From Porites lobata (Eukaryota; Cnidaria; Anthozoa; Scleractinia; Poritidae), in contig CALNXK010000341.1 of the NCBI GenBank assembly GCA_942486035.1, positions 50,001 to 114,000 on the forward strand: a stretch of DNA of 64,000 bases, read 5' to 3'. Of this stretch, positions 42,639 to 52,516 are shown one piece after another; positions within the stretch are counted from its first letter, which is position 1, and each line of letters begins with the position of its first letter. The position numbers and the translations under genes were made by a program. The notes beneath the pieces are model-generated. The model was given only the letters and a program-made list of their open reading frames with translations, was not told the DNA's origin and ran no database searches.

Positions 42639-42903
42639 TTTTACCCGCCGAAAACGGAGTTATAACTGTCCTGTCTGTATATTACAATTGAGTAAAAGCG
42701 GTGTTGACGAGGTCATTATTTGTAAACCTTTTGAAAGAGTTTCGCTAAATGCGAAAATCTCTTGGTAAAACAGATAATTATACGCGAGTGATTTTCGTGT
42801 GGTCACCTCCAACATGGTTCAAATATAATAGTTAGGTAACATATGATTCGTTTATCCCTAATCACCTGTCGTAACCACTTGGTGGCTTAAAGGTTGCATT
42901 TGA

Positions 42904-43259
42904 ACAGGGGCACCCAACGAGAATATAGTTCAAAACCACTTAAACATAGCATTGTTAAACGTATTTTAGTATTAAAACGGTAGATATAGACATATTTTAT
43001 CCCCTAAAAATTTTTCATCTGTTCGGATTTCCTAGCTGAAAGCCTAGTGATTCGAAAATTATAGGGATCAAAACTTACCTATTTGTAAATTTCAGCCAGA
43101 AAAAAGGCTCCCGAAAATTGTAGGTGACCTTTTTAGGGTGAAAATCCGTTGAAAATGGGCAATTATACCATTTTTTAGATGTTCGAATATCCTAGGAGAG
43201 GCAGACAAGCAAGAAATTTTGGAAAAAATGTTCCGAAAATTGTCGTTGGGTGCCCCTGT
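42904..43259. mobile_element. GGGGCACCCAACG-family insertion after B2, TTGA duplication
   Basis: ACAGGGGCACCCAACGAGAA at the left and TCGTTGGGTGCCCCTGT at the right form a good terminal inverted repeat, flanked by TTGA. The B1 and B3 flanks read GCATTTGAATCACAGG with no element. The insertion is private to this copy and is the best-preserved member in the window. Confidence 0.85.
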
Positions 43260-43687
43260 TTGATTCACAGGCTTTCAGATCGTGAATCATTTGAAGGATT
43301 AAAGTTGAAGAAGATACGGTTCGGACATTCAATTTGTTTTGTAGAATACTCTTTTTTTGAATAACCTCAGACGTGATATACCAGCTGTATGTAGGTTTGT
43401 TTCTTTGTTTCAAGAAAATTAAAAAATATTAGATCTAAAACTTACTGGAAAGCGTAAGTATCAACTAAACGACTTCGCATTGAGTCTAGAACGGAAGCAC
43501 AAAGCTTGAAAGCAACTTAGAGCCAGCTTCATGACGCGAGATAAAGATAATATCCTATGCTGTTAAATTTTAGCGCTGTTAACTTATTCAAGAAATTATT
43601 GCTATAAGTCGGCTTGAGTCCTTAATAAAAAGAAATAGGTTACATTTTTCCTAAGTTCAAAAAGTGATCAATTACAGAAAAAAAAAA

Positions 43688-43860
43688 ATTCTTCAGCACC
43701 AACAATTTGTTGAAAGTTTAGCAGAGCTTTCAGAAATCATCCGGATCCCCTTCATCAGTGATGACGTTTGCTGTTATTCGCAGCCCAGTTTTGATGAGGC
43801 TGCAAAATTGTTCCATTTTCTTCTACCAAACTTTCAACAAATTGTTGGTTTTGAAGAATA
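43688..43860. repeat. 173-bp MITE in B2 3' flank
   Basis: The ends ATTCTTCAGCACCAACAATT and AATTGTTGGTTTTGAAGAAT extend through TGTTGAAAGTTT / AAACTTTCAACA. The matching copy is at 53172-53340. The B1 flank keeps only the left arm. Confidence 0.8.
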
Positions 43861-44399
43861 TGTTTTTCTCTAATTCTACGTCCGAACATCAGAATCTTCA
43901 CGCTGCCAGTAATCAAATTACTTCAAAAACGATCTTTGCGATGTTTGTGGCATTAGAATGAATATTAACGTTTTGGTTTCACTACTTACTAGTAATATTT
44001 CAGATAATATTTAATCCATTTTTTCTCAGAAAAGGATGCGATAAATCTTCATTTGCAGTTATAAACTCCCGGCCTGATGGTACTCATTAGCCAAACACTT
44101 CAAACAGTTATAAACGACGGATGAATAAACCCAAAATGCGTTTATAAAAACACAGAGATCCCCGTAAAACTTAAAAAAAATATTTCACAGTTTATCAATT
44201 TAAAATATACCACTTTCAAAAACGAAATTTCTATGAACAGGAAAAAGCTACACGGTGTTCCATATTTCGACATCTTTAATGATGAAAAACATAGAAAATG
44301 ACGCTATCTTTTTCATCAATACATAAAAATAGTAATTTCCACCTGAAAGGAAATGAATGGAATAAAATATAAATCATTCCATGGGTAGATTTTTAATGA

Positions 44400-45510
44400 G
44401 CCAAAAAATCTTACGGCACAGAAATCAAGTTAATATTTCGCGGTCGTTTTAAAGTTCTCCAGTCGTACTTTTATTTCATATCTACTATTCGTTCTTGAAT
44501 CACCCGTCTCTGTTTTATATACAAATAATAGATAACCCTCTATGTCCAAAGAAAGGACAGTCGAAATATACAGTCTTTGCTTTAGATGCGAATAAGACGT
44601 TGTGAAACCGGCTTAGCCCCCAGGGGCAGATATAAATCGGCGTTTTATCCTCAATACTGCTTTTTCGTGGACATCTCAAACGACTCATCCATTAGCAATT
44701 ATTGGTGTTGCTCTCGTCTGATAAGAAGAATTAGGCAGATTGAGAAGGGGGTCATCGTATTCGATCTGCTGTATTTCCGACTTCAACAAAACATGCCTAA
44801 CCCATCTATGTACGTATACTAACTATATACAATTTCCATGTTTAGTTAAGGTAAAAAAAATCACTGCAAAAACCGTTTACGAATAATCTTGCTCAAAGTC
44901 GGATCCATCTTCATTACCTTCCTCCTCTGTAGTCTAAGATTATGAAGGGATGTTCATTCTGACAAAGAATGAATAACAGTACTTGAATTGAAGCTTATTG
45001 AGCTCTACTAATTCGTATGAACGGAACTTTTATCTTAATTATTTTCTACAAAGAAATTATATTTCCGCTTGGCAGATCGTTTTTTCCATTAGAAAGTGAG
45101 TTACTGGAGTGGGAGAGCTTTACAAATCATGCGTATTGCAGTAATTTGGTTTAAGTCAAAAAAGCACTATACGCCACAAATTAAAAGGCCAAAATTGATA
45201 AATAGAAAATAGTAAGGGAGGCAAATCAGAAAAAAAAATGCTGCTAAATCTAGACTGGAATTGAATCCTTGTTAAACTTGAGGCAAACAAATCAAATGGT
45301 CAACATGTTTTACTTTAACTAATTTTTTGTCGTGTTATAAAATGAATATAGAACTTTTTGGATTAGTTATTTAATCAACTGCTTTAGCAAAACATAATGC
45401 ATACTAATAATGCCTAATAAGCTTTAATAAAAAGTTGATACCTCAGTATTTGGCATGGGTTTTGTAAATAAGTAATTTAAAAGGAGGCAGATAAATAGAA
45501 ACAATTTACA
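44400..45510. other. non-coding B2 3' flank
   Basis: Homologous to 34190-35285 and 53860-54997. No gene is recognised. It ends in a truncated GGGGCACCC element (45511-45551), after which unrelated sequence begins. Confidence 0.5.
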
Positions 45511-45551
45511 GGGGCACCCGATGTCAATTTTCGGAAAATATCTGTTCGGAA

Positions 45552-46345
45552 GTTTTAGCTCTTTAATGCAAGGCTGGAGTATTTTTGAAACCGGACACTG
45601 TGTCTGTCTAGAAGCCGTTTCCATCTTTCCTCCGTTTGTCCTTGTAAAAAAACACTGCAAAAGGCAAAGAAGCTTTTCAAGGTAAGTTTGTTGTCATTGT
45701 CGAAGGACTCGCTCGTTTATTGTGTTTGGGAAAACCTCTCTTTCTGCCAGTTTATTCTTGTCTTCAACTGTGATCTGCTTTAAAATTTTTAAACACTATA
45801 ATAATAATCTGAGTAGAATTCTCTTCCTCGGTAAGGTTACGATTCATTTTCTACATCAGCTTCGTTCGCATTAAAACAAAGCTGGGTTAAAATTTGCAAA
45901 GGCAAAGCCAACATCCCAGTCTTCAGGCTTTACAGACATATTTTAAAGATTATTCGGTCAAAACTAAGAGCACTGTAAGTATTCAATCGTTAATGTTACG
46001 CTGGAGTCCTTTGAAAACTGGACATTGCGTCTGGCTCGAACTCGCTTCTATCTTTCTTTTGTTGGTCTTTGAAAAAACACTGCAAGTGGCAAAGAAGCTT
46101 GCCAAGATGATCGGGTGCAGGTATGTTTGTTATTGTATTTGTCGAAGAAATTACTCATTTTCTCTTAGGCAAAACGTCTCGAATCTCTGCCAGTCGATTT
46201 TCGTCTTCTTAACAGTGTACTAGGATAAAATTTTCAAACACTGACTAGAATCCTCTTCGATAAGATTAGGAGTTAGTTTCTTCATCGCCTTCGTTCACAA
46301 ATAAACACAGTTTAAAATGTATAAGGCCAAAGTCAACATCCAAGT
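45552..46345. repeat. tandemly duplicated ~430-bp segment unique to the unit 1/unit 2 junction
   Basis: Copy 1 begins near 45560 (GGCTGGAGTATTTTTGAAAC, GGACACTGTGTCTG, AAACACTGCAAAAGGCAAAG). Copy 2 begins near 45990 (CGCTGGAGTCCTTTGAAAAC, GGACATTGCGTCTG, AAACACTGCAAGTGGCAAAG). Each is followed by a splice-donor-like sequence (AAGGTAAGTTT; CAGGTATGTTT) and then TTGTCGAAG. It is absent elsewhere in the window. A conserved short frame reads GWS.F.TGHCV.LE in both copies. Whether these are exons is unresolved. Confidence 0.6.
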
Positions 46346-46673
46346 CCTCAAGGTTGACAGGCGTCTTATAACTTTATTTAAACCTTTTTTTTCCCGAGGA
46401 AAAGAGATTTAGAGCTTTGAAATAAGCATTTTCTTTAAAAATTTTGGTCCGTGTAGCAAGTTAAGGACCGCAAATTGACCAATCGCATAGCGAAAACAGA
46501 CTCAGCCATGTAATAAAATGTTTTACTGATAACAAATGACAAGTGCAATATTAGGCAGATCACATTTTAGTAAAATTGAATAGAAAGGAATATTTGTATT
46601 TACCTTGACGTTTGGTCTGGAATCGGTTACAGTTTTCGAGGGGGCTACGGGAGTGTATGAACGAAGATATACT

Positions 46674-47160
46674 AAACAACAACAACAACAACAACGTATT
46701 TATTTCAAGAAATATAAAGTTTACAATTTTATGTCCTGCAAATAGCTATAATGCTACTCTAGGCAGGACAAGACTTTAAATGAAGACGTTATTAAATTAC
46801 ATAAGAAAAAAGAACAGAAAAGAAATACAAAAACATACAGATAGAAACACCTTACATATTAATTAAAGTACAGGGAATTTTGTTATTTGAAAAGGACTAA
46901 AATTACAAGTGGAGGTATATACAACATATCAGGTTAACTTCACAAAATATTCTATTAAATAATTCACATTCAAATAATTATCTTTATTACCTAAAACATT
47001 AAGGAGTAGTGATTTAATTTTTTTACGAAAATTAGATATGTTGAGAGTCTTAACAGAAAGTGGAATAGAATTCCAAATAGACACACCAATTCTAGTAAAA
47101 GATTTTTTCATTTTTTCAGTTCTAGAGAATTTGACAGAGAACCATTCTTTTGAACTATAC
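46674..47160 (-). mobile_element. LINE 3' fragment, private to unit 2, TATACT duplication
   Basis: The minus-strand frame 47204-46929 includes FTRIGVSIWNSIPLSVKTLN and FRKKIKSLLLNVL, the usual ORF2 C-terminus. The element ends in (GTT)n on its own strand (CAACAACAAC at 46677). TATACT borders both sides (46668-46673, 47156-47161), and unit 1 reads through the empty site at about 28050. Confidence 0.85.
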
Positions 47161-47269
47161 TGGCCTAAAGAAAAGGTATTTTCGACAGAGAAATAATATA
47201 ACAAACCCGGAATTCTTTACGATAACTGCAAAATAACTTTCAATTGTGTGGGGGCTGTTAACAGGTCGC

Positions 47270-47510
47270 CCCATTTAAGAGAATCTGGAATCCGGGAAAC
47301 GTTTTCTTGTGAAATGTAAAATTCGGAAAAATTCTGTTCATAGGATCCAAAATCTTGGCTTGAATTCGGAATATAGCTCAAGCAATCTGGAATCCCACTA
47401 ACTATTGGAATCCAGAATCCAAGTTGCACTGACAACAACTAGAATCCAATACCTTACATCCGTAATCCATGGCGTGGATTCCAGAATCCACTGTTTTGGA
47501 TTCGCTCAAA
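47270..47510. repeat. GGAATCC-rich degenerate repeat, unit 2
   Basis: Copy of the block at 28170-28430 with the same word order and a short deletion near its left side. Confidence 0.5.
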
Positions 47511-47782
47511 TGAGGCAAGACAGGGCATATTTGGATAGATAAGTAGAACATTTCGGAGTTGCCTCAATCCTCTGTTTCAAAGCGAGGCTAGGTGCGAAGT
47601 TACTGAAATGGAAATGAATTTTTTTGTTGTTGTTATGTCCCCAACTAGTTGTGAAAACTAAATACACTGACACATTAATAAAGCTGTTACTAAAAGCTGT
47701 TACTATTCTCATGCAAATAAAACTCATGGCGCTTACCATCGTTTTGAAAGGAGAGTTTTGAACTCGGAAATAGCCTATTGAC

Positions 47783-47875
47783 ATACCTACTTCAACGTGC
47801 ATAAGTGTCCTTTTGGTTATCTACAAATTGCAAACAATCATTGTCATCTTTGGAAAGGCGTTCACTAAAAAGCTT
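47783..47875 (+). pseudogene. GPCR relic D2: N-terminus and TM1 only
   Basis: Duplicate of D1: ATACCTACTTCAACGTGCAT through GGAAAGGCGTTCAC, with the same ATA start and Lys for Asn change. Confidence 0.7.
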
Positions 47876-47966
47876 TAGGGCATACCGTATAAGAGGAAAC
47901 ACGTCGTATGCTCAATATACTGAATATTACCTCGACACAACACCAATTATTGACTGAGCTTATCTC

Positions 47967-48479
47967 AGGTACACCCAACGACGATTTCCTCCTAAATACG
48001 TCGAAAACACTTTTTAGACTACACAGACTACTTTTAGATTTCTAGAAATACATTCTAAGCTGCGCTATAAAATTTGTCACCTATCTTTTCGGTCATCCTA
48101 GGGGAACTTGTGTCTTTTCGAACTTACTAGGGCTGCAGAATTATTTTCCCAAAAAGTTTAGATGCAATTTATCGTTTTACGAATGTAAGAATTTTTCTAA
48201 TTCCTATCTCAATCACATTTTTGAATCCGAAGATTTTAGGTCTCCTTTTTTTTTTTATGAAAAATAGCATTATTTGGGGAGTGAAATGTGGAAAACTAAG
48301 CTTCAGAAAATCGTAGGTAATTTACCAGATAAGTTTCGAAAATTTTACATAAATGGAACAGTTTTCTAGAAATTCGTAGCCGTCCTGAGACGTCGTGAAG
48401 GAATAGAAACTTCTAGCCAATATTTGCTTCTCCGAACAGATATTTTACAGAAAACAGTGGTTGGCCATGTGGGTGCCCC
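47967..48479. mobile_element. GGGGCACCCAACG-family element upstream of A3
   Basis: Copy of 28862-29374 with ends GGTACACCCAACGACG and GTGGGTGCCCCC; the right end is better preserved here. Confidence 0.65.
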
Positions 48480-48586
48480 CGTTATCTGGCCTTAATTTCT
48501 AAAGATCAACGGGAATTCTACTTCCATATCGCAATATCTCTGTTTGGTCTAAACAACAGGTCAAAAGGATTTTTGAAGGAATACAA

Positions 48587-48645
48587 GAAGGCCATTTTAT
48601 GCTAAGTGCATCATATCTTCTCAACTGTACGAGAGCTGATTCCTT
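48587..48645 (+). promoter_or_regulatory. conserved upstream block of A3
   Basis: AAGGCCATTTTATGCTAAGT then GCATCATATCTTCTCAACTG, separated from the A3 start by the MITE at 48664-48832. Confidence 0.5.
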
Positions 48646-48663
48646 TTTATTTAGGCAGGGACA

Positions 48664-48832
48664 CAGGGGCGGATCCAGGATTTTTTTAGGAGGGGGTGCA
48701 CTCGTCTCTTGCTCTACTTCAACACCAATAAACCACATGGTTTTTTTTCGCAAAATACCAGTTATAGTCAAAAACCGCAGGTCATCTCAGGGGGGTGCGC
48801 ACCCCCTGCACCCTCCCCCTAGATCCGCCCTT
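48664..48832. repeat. MITE between A3 upstream block and start codon
   Basis: Same insertion as at 29557-29728, with GGGACA direct repeats at 48658-48663 and 48833-48838. Confidence 0.85.
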
Positions 48833-48882
48833 GGGACATATTTGAATATAAAAAATTGGCAACAGAAAAAGGAAACTAAGAT

Positions 48883-49815
48883 ATGCCTACTTCGACGTAC
48901 ATTACCCTGGTAATAATCTACACTCTGGAAGCCGTCCTTATCGTCTTCGGAAACGCATTCACGATCTTTGTTTTCTGGACCGAGAGATCCCGCCTAAAAC
49001 GAACTTATTTTCTTTTGATTAACCTCGCAGTCGCTGATAGCTGCTGATTTACTTGTGGGGATTACGGACCTTATAATCACTGGAACTGTTAAATCTCATA
49101 ATGTAGGGGAGGGTTACGGTTTTTTGACGCGAAACCGAGCAAACCCGATAGCGGCTTTTATACTTTTCTTTTCGGGTACGTCCGTTTATTTTCTTGTGCT
49201 TATCTCCATGGAACGTGCTTTCGCACGGCCAGTCTGTCATCGCATCACAAACAGTCGAGTTTATAACTGTAGCATCGTTATCGTCTGGGCCGTCGGCCTT
49301 GTTGTTTTTGGTTTAACAGTTTTATCTTTCCATTATTCAGATTTTGTGGAGGAATATGTTTTCCCCCCTTTTAGGACATGCCTTCTTATTTCCTTTTTGA
49401 TAATCTGTGTAAGTTACCTAAGCATACGCACTCGATTGCGAGCACCACCACCCGCGGAGTTAGACAGTCATATATCGATCAAGGGAGCACAATTTACGAT
49501 AAAAAAAAAAAAAAAAAAAAAGTTTTTATAGCAATTGCTTCATCGATTGCGTTTTGGATGCCTGCTTTTGTTGTCTACTCAGCGAGAGTATTTTGTCAGC
49601 GAAGCTTTTTACACCACAGGTTTCTGGCTTGTGGATGCCATGTATCTGGTAAATTCTATGGTGAATCCTCTCGTGTACAGTTTCACAATGCAAATTTTTA
49701 AAGACGCTTTACCCAAATTCTGAAAAAAAAGACGACCAGACCAGTAGTTCAGCAAAATAGTCTGGGCTTTGGTCTGGAAGGTTCTTTTACTCCACAACTT
49801 TCGACAACGATTTGA
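48883..49815 (+). pseudogene. A3: A-type GPCR, frameshifted, with a 20-base A tract
   Basis: It shares with A1 the 10-base insertion after AVAD in TM2 (here AGCTGCTGAT), which stops the frame at about 49046. Private lesions follow. Six bases are lost after ERAFA, the segment before TM6 is replaced by a run of about 20 A (49501-49520), and an extra T stretch precedes TM7. Remaining recognisable parts are NRANPIAAFILFFSGTSVYF, VWAVGLVVFGLTVLSFHYSD and VNSMVNPLVYSFTMQIF. Confidence 0.9.
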
Positions 49816-50057
49816 ACTACCCGTAATGGAGTAATAACGCTCTGATTGTATAGCATTGGGGATCAGGTAAAAGCTTTGTTAGAGCAGATAACTCTAAAGA
49901 GTACACTTCTGAAAGGACAGAACATTCTTGCATTCAAAGGTTTCATTTATGCGAGTGACTTTCGTGTGTTATAATATAATGCTTTGGAATATAACTGATA
50001 TTGTTAATTGTATTTGATATTTGGTTGCTTCTTGAATACTTTTCTCTTCACCGCTAT

Positions 50058-50321
50058 CTATTCAGAATCAATGTTACAGCTCTTTATCTCAAAATCATTG
50101 ATAGGGCTTGCAATGAGCTGTGGTGTGGCTCGTGGTTGCCATCTGGCAAATTCTATGGTGAATCCTCTCGTCAACAGTTTCGGAATGCAAATTTTCAAAG
50201 ACGCCTTAAACAAATCCCGGAGAAAAAGACGAAGAACATAAGACCAGTTCAGCAATATAATTTGGGCTTTGGTCTGGAATTTACTCCAACACTTTCGATT
50301 CGAAAGATTTTACCTGCCTAA
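50058..50321 (+). pseudogene. A3': TM7 and C-terminal fragment
   Basis: Duplicate of A1' with HLANSMVNPLVNSFGMQIF and DALNKSRRKRRRT, better preserved than A1' (Pro and Asn of NPLVN kept). The upstream coding part is missing as in unit 1. Confidence 0.75.
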
Positions 50322-51483
50322 AGTGGAGTATTAACCCTGAATGTATATTATAATTGATCAAATATTAAAAGCTGTGTTGACTTGACGCTGTCAATAATGC
50401 CTTTGAATTAAGCTAAGAAAATCCGATTGCTCAAGTGACTAAATGAAAAGAAAATACTAGAGAAATATGCTAGAAAAACCACCTTAGGTTGAAACATCCG
50501 CCTGTTTTTTTAGTCTTCCTGCAGCCAGAAAGTAAATGCTATCATATTGAGAAACTCAACCGGGCAGAAATGAAAGGAGATTGTGCTTTTGCTTGTCATC
50601 TGACTAAACAAGTGATCGTTCAATTTGCGATTTCCAAGAATCATCACAATCTACAGTGAAAGGACTCCATCCGCTGTCGCTTTCCTCTGGCATTTTCTCA
50701 AAGCTTTTTGAATCTTTTTTTTGTGATCTCCTGTTACTAGAAATCGTTTAAGATCAAGCATAAAAGGGGATTGAACAGGTTGTTAGCATACCCCTCATCC
50801 CTTAAAAGGCTGTGAGTCACCTTGCTATCACACTTTAATATAAACTTTAGACAAGGAATCAATGATCCAGGGATATAAGCCTTTTTCCTCCCAAGTGGTA
50901 CCTACTCTCTCATTTTTGGGTCCTGGCCCATGCACTAATATAATTCAGTCTTTGCTTTGACGAAATGTTGATTGGCCAAAGAAATCTTAAAGCACAGAGG
51001 GTAAGGTTATTTTGTTTTTCACGGGACCGACTTCGTGCCTCAATGAATCATGGCAGTAGTATGTTATTATCGCATAAGACGCAAATAATCGTGTTTACTT
51101 ACACCTGCTGTTAAGAATTTAAATTCTTCAAAACCCCTGGGGCATATGTGAAAGGACGTTATCCCCTTTAATTCCTATAAATTTTAGTTAGCTACTTCCG
51201 AGTTCCAAAAACCGTCACTTTCAAAATGAGGCCAAGTGCACAACCTTTCTTGTGGAAATGAGTTTTATTTGCATGAGAATGAAAAATCATTTCCATATCA
51301 AAGGCTGAGCACTTAACCTCGTTTTGATACAGAGGCCCAGGGGAACTCGATAATGGCCTATTGATTCAGGTGCGACATCTCAGATTAATCGAATATCCTC
51401 GACACAACGCAGCTATTTGAAGCTTATCGAACTAAAGATCAGCGGCACCTGTATTTCCATGATTTTCCTTACTGAAATAATAG
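50322..51483. other. A-to-B spacer, unit 2 first half
   Basis: Non-coding counterpart of 31216-32338; no gene or private insertion recognised. Confidence 0.55.
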
Positions 51484-51543
51484 ACGAAGGCCATTTATAT
51501 GCTGAGTTCATCATTTCTTTTCAACTGTACATGTAAGAGCTGT
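51484..51543 (+). promoter_or_regulatory. conserved upstream block of B3
   Basis: GAAGGCCATTTATATGCTGA then GTTCATCATTTCTTTTCAAC, identical to B1 over the core. Confidence 0.55.
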
Positions 51544-51586
51544 TTCGCGACTGCTGGGATAAATTGACATCAGAACGAGCAGGGAG

Positions 51587-52516
51587 ATGCCTACTTCAAC
51601 GTACATTACCCTCGTGGTCATCTACACAGTACAAGGAATCATTATCATCGTTGGAAACGCGTTTACTATCTTCGTCTTTTGGACCCAGAGATCCCGCCTA
51701 ACACGTACTTATTTCCTTCTGGTCAACCTCGCAGTCGCAGATTTTCTTGTGGGGATTACAGAACTTATTGTCATAGGAACGGTGAAATTTCAAGATACTG
51801 GAGAGGGTTACGCAGGCAGTGTATTAAGACAGAGCCGATCAAATCCCTCAGCGGCATTTGTTATGCTTTTTTCGAGTTCGTCCGTTTATTTTCTCGCCCT
51901 TGTCTCCTTGGAACGTGCTTTCGCCGTCTTGCGGCCAATCCGCCATCGCATTACAAACAGTCGTGTTTACATCTATAGCATCGTTATTGTTTGGGCCGTC
52001 AGCCTTGTTTTCTTTGGTTTTACCGTATTATCCTTCCATTTGTCAGAATTGAAGGGGGGATATGTTTTGGCCGCGAGTAAGATATCCCTTCTTATTTCCA
52101 TCTTGATAATTTGTACAAGTTACCTTAGCATACGTACTCGATTGCGCGCAAGATCATCGGCCACGGTAGACAATCAGAAGCAGGGATCAAGGGAGCACAA
52201 TTTACGGCTTGCAAAAACACTTTATATCACAATTGCTACATCGCTTGTGTTTTGGATGCCTGGTTTTGTCGTCTACTCAACGAGAGGATTCTGTCCGACC
52301 TGCTTTTCTGCACCACAGGTCTTTTGGCTCGTGGATGCCATGTATCTGGCAAACTCTATGGTGAACCCCCTCGTCTACAGTTTCAGAATGCAAATTTTCA
52401 AAGACGCTTTAAATAAATTCTGGAGAAAAAGACGACAGAACGTAAGACGAGTTGGGCAAAATAGTTTGGGCTTTGGTCTGGAGGGTTCGTTTACTCAACA
52501 CTTTCGACGACAATGA
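51587..52516 (+). CDS. B3: intact intronless rhodopsin-like GPCR, B-type
   Basis: 309 codons and the counterpart of B1, with roughly 17-20 amino-acid differences by eye. These are concentrated in TM4 (WAVSL for WVVGL), intracellular loop 3 (RARSS, NQKQGSREHNLR) and the C-tail (RRVGQN for RTFRQN). All class A landmarks are kept: N24, D52, ERA 109-111, FWMP, CPTC in loop 3, NPLVY. An arginine of the helix 8 region is replaced by Trp (NKFWRK). It is expected at the plasma membrane, G-protein coupling unknown. Confidence 0.93.
   Translation: MPTSTYITLVVIYTVQGIIIIVGNAFTIFVFWTQRSRLTRTYFLLVNLAVADFLVGITELIVIGTVKFQDTGEGYAGSVLRQSRSNPSAAFVMLFSSSSVYFLALVSLERAFAVLRPIRHRITNSRVYIYSIVIVWAVSLVFFGFTVLSFHLSELKGGYVLAASKISLLISILIICTSYLSIRTRLRARSSATVDNQKQGSREHNLRLAKTLYITIATSLVFWMPGFVVYSTRGFCPTCFSAPQVFWLVDAMYLANSMVNPLVYSFRMQIFKDALNKFWRKRRQNVRRVGQNSLGFGLEGSFTQHFRRQ

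Larger units (their letters stand above)
27899..46518. repeat. segmental duplication, unit 1 (18.6 kb)
   Basis: The sequence starting TGTTTTACTGATAACAAATG recurs nearly identically at 46519, and the order of features after it is repeated: D relic, A gene, A' fragment, B gene, C relic, LINE, A gene, B gene. Offsets between matching genes grow from about 19.1 kb (A, B) to 20.5 kb (second A), owing to insertions and deletions. Each half is itself an older A-B duplication, so the unit contains two paralogous 9-12 kb sub-units. Confidence 0.88.
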
